A stretch of DNA of 64,000 nt, from assembly GCA_963787005.1 (NCBI GenBank), contig CAWBBX010000130.1, forward strand, positions 1 through 64,000, in the 5' to 3' direction. The position numbers were made by a program, and so were the translations under genes. Of the stretch, positions 17,578 to 27,413 are shown piece after piece; the first letter of the stretch is position 1, and each line of letters starts with the position of its first letter. This stretch comes from FEN-1297 sp963787005. GTDB taxonomy: Bacteria; Bacteroidota; Ignavibacteria; Ignavibacteriales; Ignavibacteriaceae. The notes under the pieces are model-generated. The model worked only from the letters and a program-made list of their open reading frames with translations, did not search any database and was not told the DNA's origin.

Positions 17578-18342
17578 TTACACGCACGCGAGCATACCCC
17601 CGTCAACGTATACCAGATGGCCGTTCACATAATCCGATGCTTTTGAAGCAAGGTAAATTAATGTGCCGACCAGTTCCTCCGGATCACCCCAACGGTTAGC
17701 AGGCGTTCTGCCGCGCAGCCATGAGTCGAACTTCTCATCGGTATAAAGGGACTTAGTCATCTCCGTTTTTATATAACCCGGAGCAATACCATTTGTCTGG
17801 ATATTGTACTTGCCCCATTCGGTAGCCATGCCCCTCGTCAGGTTTCTCACCCCGCCTTTTGCAGCGGTATAAGGCGCGATGGAGGGCCTTGCCAGCTCGC
17901 TCTGCATCGAGCATATATTAATAATTTTTCCGGCTTTTCTTTCGATCATTCCTTTTACCGCAGCTTTTGCAACGATAAAAACGCCGGTTAGATTAATGTC
18001 GATTAATCTCTGCCAATCTGCTAACGGAAAATCCTCGAGAGGACCTCTGATTTGTATGCCCGCGTTGTTAACCAAAATATCGATCGGCCCGGCTTCTTTT
18101 TCAGCTTTTAATATTCCTTTGTTTACGGAGTTTTCGTCTCTAACGTCAAATACAACTCCGTGCGCATTAATTCCTTCATCATTTAATTGAGCAACCGCTG
18201 TGTTCAGTCTGTCTTCAATAATATCGTTCAGTACAACGGTGCATCCGGCCGAACCGAGTCCTCTTGCCAGGGTGAATCCGATGCCTTGTCCCGATCCGGT
18301 TATCAGTGCGGTTTTTCCTTTTACATCAAAAAGATGATCCAT
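17578..18342 (-). CDS. idnO: Gluconate 5-dehydrogenase (5-keto-D-gluconate 5-reductase), SDR
   Basis: A 254-residue short-chain dehydrogenase closely resembling E. coli IdnO in sequence and length. It has the cofactor loop TGSGQGIG, NNAG with IQIRGP, catalytic Ser in INICSMQSELARP, YTAAK, and the IdnO-like GIAPGYIKTEMTKSLYTDEKFDSWLRGRTPANRWGDPEEL block ending in VNGHLVYVDGGML. ATG 18342 is preferred over the upstream TTG 18360 because AGGAG sits six bases before it. It reduces 5-ketogluconate to gluconate, feeding gluconokinase and Gnd encoded downstream. It is 29 bp downstream of the SSS symporter gene, the likely uptake partner. KduD-like activity is a less likely alternative. Confidence 0.9.
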   Translation of the reverse strand: MDHLFDVKGKTALITGSGQGIGFTLARGLGSAGCTVVLNDIIEDRLNTAVAQLNDEGINAHGVVFDVRDENSVNKGILKAEKEAGPIDILVNNAGIQIRGPLEDFPLADWQRLIDINLTGVFIVAKAAVKGMIERKAGKIINICSMQSELARPSIAPYTAAKGGVRNLTRGMATEWGKYNIQTNGIAPGYIKTEMTKSLYTDEKFDSWLRGRTPANRWGDPEELVGTLIYLASKASDYVNGHLVYVDGGMLACV

Positions 18343-18371
18343 ATTGTTCTCCTGTTTCAATTAATACGATA

Positions 18372-19986
18372 TTAAGCCGCTTCGGTTTCTTCCTCCTGAA
18401 GCTTATAGTTTTTCATTACCTTGCGCCAGGTATACTCCAGCGCCCCTTCGCTGTTCTTCCCGACTACGAGGCTCAAACCGTAACCCAGTATCAAAGTAAT
18501 AAAAAAGGATATCGCGGCAGGCCACAGAACCCCTACGGCCATCGAATCGAATCCCCACTTTTTGGCAAACACCAAAATAGAACCGATTACAAATCCTACA
18601 AAGCCCGCAACCAATGCGCCCGGAGCGGTGGCCCGTTTCGAAAACATTGCGAGTACGAAAACACCGAATAAAGGACCGGTAAACATATTGATCAGTTTTT
18701 GCGAATAGACGAATATGTTTCCCATTTGCCCGACAAAGCATGCGCCCACCGTTATAATGGCTCCCAGCACAAGTGTGGAATACCTGGCAATTTTCAGACG
18801 GCGCGTTTTTTCCTCCTCCGATACTTCACCTGCTTCCAGATTGTACACTTTAAGTTTGTACCTTCCGTAGAAATCATTCAGTATTGCCGCAATGCTCGAA
18901 TTTATTCCCGAATTCAAACTCGACATGGATGCGCCGTATATTGCCGCGATCATTAAGCCGGTAACTCCGACAGGCATAACGTTGGCGATGAAGTAAGGGA
19001 ATATTTTGTCGATGCCTAAGTTCGTCGGAAAGTTTAAATGTGAAGCTACGGCGAATAGACCTGCTCCGATAAACGTTACCAGAAAAATATAAAGAAGGTA
19101 CGCGACCGCGTTGGTGAGAAATCCTTTTCTGCTTTGCGAAAGCGATCTTCCGGTTAAATAACTTTGTACCATCGCCTGATCCACGCAGTAATTACCCATC
19201 TTCTGAACGGAGTATGTAATTATTAATGATACTACGGTAATATCCGTGACAAGATAAAGTTTAATCTTTCCGAAAAATCCGGCGCTTGCTAAGCCGGGCA
19301 TCGACGCGGTCATTGTAGTCTTTCCGGCCGCCGCCAGCGTTGCCCATACCTCCGAAAAGCCTCCCGGCACAGAAGTAAAGATCAATATCACCGCCAGTAT
19401 CATACCGGCGAACATCACGAACGAGTGGATTACATTCGACCACATAGTTGCTTTCATTCCGCCCATGGCCGTAGTGACTGTAGTTATTGCTCCAAGTATT
19501 AAATATGGAAGGAATTAGCGGGATCTTTCCGTTGGTTACTACGTTCAGCACCATTGAAGGTACATATACCACGGCAGCCATCCATGTAAGCCGCCATAGT
19601 ATAAATATTGCGCTCGCAAGAGCACGAACGTTGGTGTTGAATCTTCTTTCAAGATATTCGTACGCAGTGTAAACTCTCAGCCTGTGATAAAACGGCATGA
19701 AGACAAATACTACAAGAGGATATGAAATAGGTATGGCCATTGCCATCCAAAGCATGATAAGTCCGTATTTGAATGCACCTGCGGGATAAGCCATATATCC
19801 AACCGCACTCGTCAACGTGGCCATCAATGTTAATCCGATGGAGAACCAACCCATGCTTCTTCCGGCAAGCAAAAAGTCCTTTGTAGATTTCTGTTTGTTG
19901 TATAGATAAACTCCGATGCCTATTATACTCAGCACATAAACCAATGCAATTATCGCATCTATTGTTGTGAATCCGGAATTTTGCAT
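18372..19986 (-). pseudogene. Sodium:solute symporter (SSS family), one +1 frameshift
   Basis: The N-terminal part (ATG 19986, behind GGGAGGAGCTAA) encodes DAIIALVYVLSIIGIGVYLYNKQKSTKDFLLAGRSMGWFSIGLTLMATLTSAVGY, the SSS helix-1/-2 signature. The frame breaks at about 19507-19513. One base fewer in the TTCCTTCC stretch (minus strand) gives PYLILGAITTVTTAMGGMKATMWSN and continues to the stop at 18372, restoring about 537 residues and 13 helices. Only this shift is needed, so a sequencing indel is as likely as a real lesion. Position directly upstream of idnO suggests uptake of a sugar acid such as gluconate, ketogluconate or the locus's breakdown product. Confidence 0.85.
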
Positions 19987-20027
19987 TTAGCTCCTCCCTT
20001 GCTTTATTATGAAAAAATTCTCGATCT

Positions 20028-21695
20028 TTATTTTTGCGGCCGGTAATCCGGAATAATATCAAACTCTGTTGATTTATCAGAACGCATACCCGCGTTGCCC
20101 CAGATATACAGCATACTGTTTTCGGCATTATTAATAACACTCCAGAATTCACCGATCCTGATCACGCGGCCCTTTAAATTATTTTCATTCAGGTTCCCGT
20201 CGACCGTAATAACCGTTTGATAATTATTCCCGTCGAACTTCATAGCCTTAATTTTCCCTGTCAGTATCTTTTCGTTTAAACTGACGCTCTTATCTATGTT
20301 TCCGCTTCCCTCTACTTTCTCATCGAAATTATTATTTCGAACGATAATCTGTTCCGGATTTTTATTTTCCAGAGTAAGTTTGCCTTTATTTCCCCGGACC
20401 GTATTGCCTTCGATAACGGATGGTTTGAAATAGCTGAAAACATCGGAGAAGAAAATGCTGTATTTCCCGAGGTTGTTCATTATGATGTTGTTCTTCAGTT
20501 CCATATAAGAATCGACGCACTGCACACCGCCGCCGGACTGATTGTTCACAATAACGTTGCCGGTAATTTGAGCGCGTCCCTCCTTGCTTAAACGCACTCC
20601 GCCTACTCCTCCGCCTTTAGTCCAGTTACCTGCAATAAAATTATCGTCAATGTGCGCGTCGCTCATTCGCATCAGATAAATACCGCCGCCGTCGTCGTCG
20701 GAAATGTTCCCGGTGACCCAATTATCTTTTATCGTAGGATATGAAAAATACTCGGCGTAAATACCGCCCGCGTCGCTGTTGCCTTTAGCGCGGTTTGACG
20801 CAACAATATTATTTTCAATTATGGGCCGCGCTTCATGAGAACATGAGATACCGCCGCCGTTGCTGCTGCGTGTTCTGTCGATATCGTTAACACCGGCCGT
20901 GTTCTCCACGAAGACATTGTTCTTTACAACCGGTCTTACGTAGCCTACCATAAAATTATTTTCGATCCTTCTGTCGGTGCCGTGTCTTTTTCTGCTCCAT
21001 CCGTAAAACGAAAGCGCTCCGCCGTCGCCGATGGATGTTTGGTTATTGTAAAACAAATTGTTGATGATAACCGGAGTAGCATCATACAAGCAGGCTACGC
21101 CTCCCCCGTCGTTCCCGTGCTGGTGGATTCTCTGGTTGTCAAAGTCGGCCGGCTCGAGCGCGTAGTTATCAACTATAAAACAGTTGCTGATTTGAGGAGC
21201 GGTGTCATTGCAAAGTATGCCTCCGCCGTGCGAGCGGAGACATCCGTTCTTGACGGTAAAACCGTCGAGCACCGAATTATCGGCACCAAGTACAACCCGC
21301 CGTGCATGTCTTCCGTCCAGCACAGTTGAATATTTATAAATGTCGCGCTCCCAATTATCGGTATTAAAGCCGCCGAAAAGATCGACGTATTCTTTCATTA
21401 CAACCGTCGCTTCGGAATAATCTCCTTCCGCAACAAATACCGCTGCAGGATGATTCTCCGATTCGCCTTTAACGGAATTCAACGCATGAAAAACGGTTTG
21501 CCAAGGATTTGCTTTGGTGCCGTCGCCTTTTTTGTCGGACCCGGTTTTTTGTGAAACATAATAGATAACGGTATAATGACTATTGTCTACTTTTTGAGTT
21601 TTCGGCCCTACTTTGGAAACGTCCATATTAGCAGTTTGTCCGAAAACCATGATTGAAAATGATAAGAAGAATAAAGCAGCTGTAATTTTTTTCAT
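20028..21695 (-). CDS. Exported right-handed parallel beta-helix protein
   Basis: A 555-residue exported protein starting at ATG 21695 (AAGGA five bases before it), with a signal peptide ending VFGQ at about residue 20. The N-terminal part YYVSQKTGSDKKGDGTKANPWQTVFHALN is the DUF1565-like cap of parallel beta-helix proteins; residues about 115-440 carry many NNxx-V-x-N-N and GGGI turns (GGGILCND, GGGVACLYD, GGGISCSHE, GGIYAEYFS, GGGIYLMRM), one per coil. This fold is shared by pectate-lyase-like, epimerase and glycoside hydrolase enzymes. No catalytic signature can be assigned. Its place between the FG-GAP genes and the SSS gene suggests it binds or cleaves the locus substrate. Confidence 0.8.
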   Translation of the reverse strand: MKKITAALFFLSFSIMVFGQTANMDVSKVGPKTQKVDNSHYTVIYYVSQKTGSDKKGDGTKANPWQTVFHALNSVKGESENHPAAVFVAEGDYSEATVVMKEYVDLFGGFNTDNWERDIYKYSTVLDGRHARRVVLGADNSVLDGFTVKNGCLRSHGGGILCNDTAPQISNCFIVDNYALEPADFDNQRIHQHGNDGGGVACLYDATPVIINNLFYNNQTSIGDGGALSFYGWSRKRHGTDRRIENNFMVGYVRPVVKNNVFVENTAGVNDIDRTRSSNGGGISCSHEARPIIENNIVASNRAKGNSDAGGIYAEYFSYPTIKDNWVTGNISDDDGGGIYLMRMSDAHIDDNFIAGNWTKGGGVGGVRLSKEGRAQITGNVIVNNQSGGGVQCVDSYMELKNNIIMNNLGKYSIFFSDVFSYFKPSVIEGNTVRGNKGKLTLENKNPEQIIVRNNNFDEKVEGSGNIDKSVSLNEKILTGKIKAMKFDGNNYQTVITVDGNLNENNLKGRVIRIGEFWSVINNAENSMLYIWGNAGMRSDKSTEFDIIPDYRPQK

Positions 21696-21729
21696 GTTAT
21701 TCCTTACGTTGAATTGTTCCGTAATATTT

Positions 21730-24568
21730 TTATTCAAATGTAATTTCCACGCCGCTGAGTACGGGTGTATCGGCACCGTTGCCCATGTTGAATAGGGCTC
21801 TATACTGAATCCATTTACCCGAAGCCGCCGGTATTGCCTGTCCGCTCTTTGTAAAATAACTTCCGGCCCCGTCCGCTCCGTACCACCCGGCTTTATTTAG
21901 TTCTTCTTTAGAAGAAGCCGTTCTTACCTGGAATTCTAAAGATGTTCGCTTCGGGATTTCAGCCTTCCAATTAATTTTAGCCGGTCTTTTACCGCCCGCA
22001 TCGTATGATGAAGAAGTATAGACGTATATATTTTTTCTATCCTTAATGTTTCCAATATCTACTCCCATATCGTAGTGCGCTCCTACACTCGGGATCTTTA
22101 GCATATTCTTATCCGAAAATCCTTTCGCGCTTCCCCAGTAAAGGCGCGAGAAAGTATGATGATCGCCGTAGTCACGAATTTTATCGTAGCTGCCGTCCTT
22201 GCGGTGACAGTAAAAGAAAACGTCCGGATAGCCGTCGCGGTTAAAGTCGCATACAAGCGCGCCGGTGCCGCCGTCTGTCGGAAACTTAAGCGAATGATTC
22301 ATACTGAACCCGTCTTTACTTCCGAGCAAAACAGTTGAATACCAGCTTCTTCTGCCTTCACCGCTGTAATAAGGACATACTAAGTCGAGCCAGCCGTCGT
22401 TGTTTACGTCGCCAACGGTCATAGTCTTGGCCTGAAGCGGCATCTTTATAGGTTTACCGAATGTATGATCTTTTTTCTGATAGTAGATAAGTACGTTTTT
22501 GTTGTGTGCAAAAGCGAGATCCAATAGTCCGTCTTTGTTAAGATCAGCGGCTCCGGCGTTTCCCGATCCCTCGCTGCCCGGGAAGCTTGATCATATTTTT
22601 AGTTCCGTAATCGCGCGTACCGTCGCCATAAAAGATTGTAGCTAGTTCACCTTTTTTCTGACAGCCGAAAACCAGATCGAGATTTCCGTCGTTATTAATA
22701 TCGCATACCGTAGCAGCTCTAGTTAATTCAATCGGAAGTACCGTTCTGTCCTCAACCGGCCAGCCTTTAGCGCTTCCCCAATAAATAAACGAACCGATTG
22801 ATTTGCCGTTAGGTCTGTATTTAGGGGCTCCGCCGTTGGATACAATTACATCAAGATATCCGTTTCGGTCAAGATCAGCCACCTGTACAGCCAGCGCGTT
22901 ATAGCTGGAGAGTCCCGACTTGTCGTCCCATGTATCGAACTTGTTATTCTTATTCCAGTATATCCATACCTCGTTGGCAAGCCTTGTAGTTTCGCCGCGG
23001 TTTGCCATCAAAACATCAACGTATCCGTCGTCGTTGAGATCAGCGAAAGCTTGTTCGTATGCCTCGCGGCCCGGCAGCTCAATTCGATGATTAACATCAA
23101 AGCTGCCGTCGGATTTACCGAAGTAGAGGTAGGATGGATCGTAATCTCCGCGCGAGTTGCCCATCATGGACGCGATAATAATATCCGGGTAACCGTCGTT
23201 ATTAAAGTCAGCAATCGCGTTACCCTCAGCGCCGTGCTCATATAATGGAGTGCGCATAGTCTGCTTAAATCCGTCCGGTCCGTTCCAGTAAATAAATGAC
23301 GGAACTTCGTAAGAATAATCCTCCTGGTTGTTGCACACAAGAAGATCAGTCCAGCCGTCGCCGTTAAGATCAGCGGCATTAGCTCCCCATGCACCTATTG
23401 TCTGTATTGATTTTCTGTTCTTGTTGCTGAAGCCGTTTGCCGAACCGTAGTACAGATATGAATCGATAAGTCTGTTGGCGAGATTAGGATTCCCTGTAAG
23501 AGAGAATTCATGATTGGTAAAGAAAACATCCGTGTATCCGTCTTTGTTGAAGTCGGCGGCCACGGCGTCTTTCGCGTCGTAGGTTTCAAAACAAATCCTC
23601 CGGCTGCCGCTGAACGAGCCGTTTAAATTCGTATAAGCGAATGAAGAATCACCGTTCTCGCATGAAAATATGATATCGGGTGTACCGTTGTTATCGACAT
23701 CCGCAACGGTTACTGATGATGCTTTGTTGGTCGGGAGCTCTGTCATCCTGTTCTGACTAAACCCGTCTTTGCCCCCGAAATAAATATATGATGTCTTTCC
23801 GTCACCGTTTGAAAAAATAAGATCGGGCCAGCCGTCGTTATTTAGATCCGATGCCGCTACATCCGTTGCGCCGTCGGTCTCGATGTTAGTAAAACTATCG
23901 TTGCTGTAGCCGTTCTTGCCTCCCCAGTAAATCCTGGAATAAGATGAGCCTTTCGAGTCTTTAGCGCGGTATTCCCAAAAGCCGCTCGAGAAAGCGAATA
24001 CTATGTCCTTATAACCGTCTTTATTTAAATCGGCAACGGCGGCGTTCTCGGCTGCGGAGCTTTTAAGTGAAACTCTCTTTTTAAATGGATAAAACGCCCA
24101 CTCACCTTTTTTCTTCCTATAATTTTTACTTAGACCACCGTAATAAATAAACGAGTCCATGCTTGTCCATGTACCGTTGGAATAATTGGGAACCACGAGA
24201 TCCATATTTCCGTCGCCGTCAAGATCTGCGGGAGTAACCCACATCGGACCGTTTGCTGGCACATAAGTGTGGTTTAGAATGCTGTAATCTTTTCCGTTTC
24301 CCCAATAGATCGACATATCCAGCATTTCAACAAGAGGATGAGAATTAACACAAAGGATATCAACGTTGCCGTCGTTGTTCACGTCCCAGCGGTTAATCGA
24401 TTCGATTTTCCCGTTATGCGATACGTACATATTCGCGCCGGCGTCGTCGAACGTACCTTTAACAAAATCTTTATAGCTGTTCTGCTTCCAAACATTCTGA
24501 GAATAAAGCGAGAATATCGATGCAGAAACAATAATCGCGGTGATATTAAATATTCTTAAAAATTTCAT
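21730..24568 (-). pseudogene. Giant exported FG-GAP/VCBS-repeat protein (copy 2), one +1 frameshift
   Basis: Reading continues from ATG 24568 (signal peptide ending YSQ) for 670 codons to KLPGQRGIGKRRSR and a stop at 22544. Dropping one G of the GGG run at 22577-22579 (minus strand) gives KLPGSEGSGNAGAADLNKDGLLDLAFAHN and an open frame to 21730. The restored protein is about 945 residues, close to the 938 of its upstream paralogue. It contains over a dozen repeats with the calcium-loop pattern D-x-N-x-D-G-x-x-D (for example DLNNDGWPDLIFSN), then a C-terminal beta-sandwich (KINWKAEIPKRTSLEFQVRTASS). It is predicted to form one or two surface or periplasmic beta-propellers. Role inferred: polymer binding or an unrecognised lyase or hydrolase. 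Confidence 0.85.
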
Positions 24569-24594
24569 TTCAATAATTTCAGTTTAAATTCTCT

Positions 24595-27411
24595 TTATTT
24601 TTTATTGAAGTTTATAGCTACCTCTGTTAAATAAGGAGTAGCCGCGCCGTTGGGAGTTATTAATCTGGCCCTGTATTGAATAAATTTTCCGCTTACGTTT
24701 TTTACGGCAGCGCCGCTTGAAGTAAACCAAGTGTCTTTTCCACCCGGGCCTTTCCAATCGGCGTTTATAATTTTATCTTTACTATCACTTGATCGAATCT
24801 GGAAATGAACAGAAGTACCGAAGGGCGTATCAGCTTTCCAATTAATGGTAACGGGAGCTTCATCATTTGGTGCTTCATGAATTTCGGAGAAATAATCTTC
24901 GTACAATCCGCGGTCGTAGCTGTTCCCGGCGTCGCGCAGATTTAACCCGCTTGGACCTACCGCCATGAACTCGGAACGGTTCTTCTTTGAGAATCCTTCA
25001 GGTCCTCCCCAGTAAAGAAGAGAAGGGCAAACGTGTTGGTGAGGCTCGGGCTTAAAGTATGAACCGGATTTTCTATGATCGGTGATGAGTAAATCGAGCC
25101 AGCCGTCGCCGTCAAAGTCCAATGCCTCTGATCCCGACGAACCGTATGTTTCTATGTCAGCAGGCTTCGGATTAAAACCTTTCGGACCTCCCCAGTATAT
25201 AAACGAGGATCTGTTTCCGCTGACTTCCCCGCCGTAGGCAGTAAGGAAAATATCGAGCCAGCCGTCTTTGTTAAAATCGGCTATGGTGTTCTGATAAGGC
25301 ACATAGGATTTTATCTGAATCATATTTTTATTGCTGTAGCCGTCCGGAGAGCCGTAATAAATATATGATGTGGACAAGCTGCCGTCCGGATTTCCGCGAT
25401 GAGGACAAAGCAGATCGATCCAGCCGTCTTTATTAAAGTCCGCGCCGTCTATGTACATCAACTGATCTTTTCGCGGGAGAGTAAGATCGGTGTATCGTTC
25501 GTTCGAAAATCCGTCCTTGCCTCCCCACCAGAATCTCACTTTACCGAACTCAACCTGGCCGGCTATATCCAGGTAGCCGTCGTTGTTAAGGTCCATCAGA
25601 AGCGGACCGCGTATTGCCGCTTTGGTCATATCCAGAACTGTCCGGTTTTTAAAACTGAAGCCTTGGGGAGAACCCCAGAATACCGGGAAACCGTGCTTCG
25701 AGGGATCGTTAAGATCGATGCAGCTTCCGCTTCCGAGCATATCGAGATAACCGTCTCTGTTAATATCCGCGACCCTAACGCCGCCGTACGCGGTTTTCAT
25801 AGTTAAGAAAGTCTGCTCATCGAATTTACCGTTCTTATTCCACTCGATGGTAAGGCCGGACTGATCTTGATCGACACCCGTAATAAATTTTGCGCGCGCA
25901 AATATTATGTCTACGTTGCCGTCGTCGTCAAGATCGGCATTTCCTAATCCGAAAATATGATGTGTGACGAATTCAGTGCTTCTGTCTCCGGTGTAGTTTC
26001 GTGTGCCGTCGCCCCAGTACAAAGTGGTTACCGCCGCACCGTCGCGGAAATGTCCCTCATCATTAAAGAATATTACATCCGGCCTGCCGTCGCCGTTTAC
26101 ATCACCTATCGTGTTAGCCATAGAGCCTTCCGTACGAAGCTGTGTATGATCTTCAAAACGGAAAGTTCCTTTATCGTTCCAGTAAACGTAGGAAAGCAGT
26201 TCTCTTTCGTTGGTTACATTTTCATTGCTGAAAACAATCTCGGGAAAACCGTCTCCGTTCAAATCTCCGCAGCTTACGCCTGCCGCCCCGATAGTCGGAA
26301 GCGAGAGAGGTTTTCGTGAAGTGAAATCCTTTCCGTTGGAGTAAAAGACGTAGGAGTTTGTCCAAGTAGCGCCGCCGGCGGTTTCGTAATTAGCAACAAC
26401 CGCGTCGTCGTAGCCGTCCTTATCCACATCGGAAAGCACCACACCTGCGGCATGACTTACAGGCAGCAGTATCGATTCATCCTTGCTGAAGCGACCGTTA
26501 CCTAAACCTCTAAGAATCAACACACCTTCTTTTGTACATACGGCAATGTCTTTATAACTATCTCCGTTATAATTCCCTACAGCGGGAGCTGTTCCCGAGA
26601 TATCCATCTCAACGGCATTCTGAGGATTTTTAAGCGCGCCCCTTGAAGAAAGAAGCAGGTACATTTTATCGGTGTTCATTAACACCAAATCATCATGTCC
26701 GTCTCCGTCAAGATCTCCCGCCGCCAGTCCGTGGGCGCCGCGATTGTTAAAAGTCAGCACAGTTCTGTTTTCGGGATTAAATCCTTCCGGGGAGTTCCAA
26801 TAGATGAAGCTCTTTCTAGGCTCCACAGAGGGATCGTCGGAATCTTTCCAGTACTGGCAACCGATCGCAAGATCCGTCCAGGAATCGCCGTTGAAATCGC
26901 CGGCAACAATAGCGTTACCGTCCACTGCCGGCAATTCCATTCGGCGATAAGGAGAGAAACCACTGTCTGTCCCGAAATAAATCCAGGCCGGTACTTTGGG
27001 CACATGACTGTCATGGTAATTTACGACGGCCAGATCGTTTTTACCGTCCTTATTGAAATCGGCAATTAGTCCTCCGCTCGAACCGGCTCCGGGTAATTTT
27101 ATGCGCGATCTTCCGTCTATATCCTTACCGTTATTCAGATAGATGTAAGTATTTTCTTTTTCGGTCTGTCCGTGACCTGACGGAATAATAAAATCAAGAT
27201 AGCCGTCGTTGTTGAAATCCCATCTGGTTATGATTTGAATTCTGCCCTTCGCCGACACGTAGCAGTTGCTGCCGGCGTCGGTAAAGTTTCCGTTCTTGAA
27301 ATCATTGTAGGAATTCTGCCGCCAAACGGATTGGGCTTCGGTATTAATAATTCCGATCAGCGGCAGAAGGATAATTGCGGTGATAACTATATTTAATTTT
27401 AGTCTTGTCAT
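24595..27411 (-). CDS. Giant exported FG-GAP/VCBS-repeat protein (copy 1)
   Basis: A 938-residue protein with a signal peptide (residues 1-27, ending TEAQ). It shares its N-terminal SVWRQNSYNDFKNGNFTDAG block, its FG-GAP array and its C-terminal sandwich (TINWKADTPFGTSVHFQIRSSDS...GKFIQYRARL) with the next gene downstream, so the two are tandem duplicates. The array has calcium-loop motifs such as DLDGDGHDDLVL, DFNGDSWTDLAI and DINRDGYLDML, each followed by a W/Y-Y-WG or YFG strand, as in integrin-alpha-like propellers. No lipobox and no T9SS tail. It starts two bases after the upstream phosphoesterase stop, implying co-transcription. The tail resembles discoidin-like or laminin-like ligand-binding sandwiches. 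Confidence 0.88.
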   Translation of the reverse strand: MTRLKLNIVITAIILLPLIGIINTEAQSVWRQNSYNDFKNGNFTDAGSNCYVSAKGRIQIITRWDFNNDGYLDFIIPSGHGQTEKENTYIYLNNGKDIDGRSRIKLPGAGSSGGLIADFNKDGKNDLAVVNYHDSHVPKVPAWIYFGTDSGFSPYRRMELPAVDGNAIVAGDFNGDSWTDLAIGCQYWKDSDDPSVEPRKSFIYWNSPEGFNPENRTVLTFNNRGAHGLAAGDLDGDGHDDLVLMNTDKMYLLLSSRGALKNPQNAVEMDISGTAPAVGNYNGDSYKDIAVCTKEGVLILRGLGNGRFSKDESILLPVSHAAGVVLSDVDKDGYDDAVVANYETAGGATWTNSYVFYSNGKDFTSRKPLSLPTIGAAGVSCGDLNGDGFPEIVFSNENVTNERELLSYVYWNDKGTFRFEDHTQLRTEGSMANTIGDVNGDGRPDVIFFNDEGHFRDGAAVTTLYWGDGTRNYTGDRSTEFVTHHIFGLGNADLDDDGNVDIIFARAKFITGVDQDQSGLTIEWNKNGKFDEQTFLTMKTAYGGVRVADINRDGYLDMLGSGSCIDLNDPSKHGFPVFWGSPQGFSFKNRTVLDMTKAAIRGPLLMDLNNDGYLDIAGQVEFGKVRFWWGGKDGFSNERYTDLTLPRKDQLMYIDGADFNKDGWIDLLCPHRGNPDGSLSTSYIYYGSPDGYSNKNMIQIKSYVPYQNTIADFNKDGWLDIFLTAYGGEVSGNRSSFIYWGGPKGFNPKPADIETYGSSGSEALDFDGDGWLDLLITDHRKSGSYFKPEPHQHVCPSLLYWGGPEGFSKKNRSEFMAVGPSGLNLRDAGNSYDRGLYEDYFSEIHEAPNDEAPVTINWKADTPFGTSVHFQIRSSDSKDKIINADWKGPGGKDTWFTSSGAAVKNVSGKFIQYRARLITPNGAATPYLTEVAINFNKK

Positions 27412-27413
27412 TT

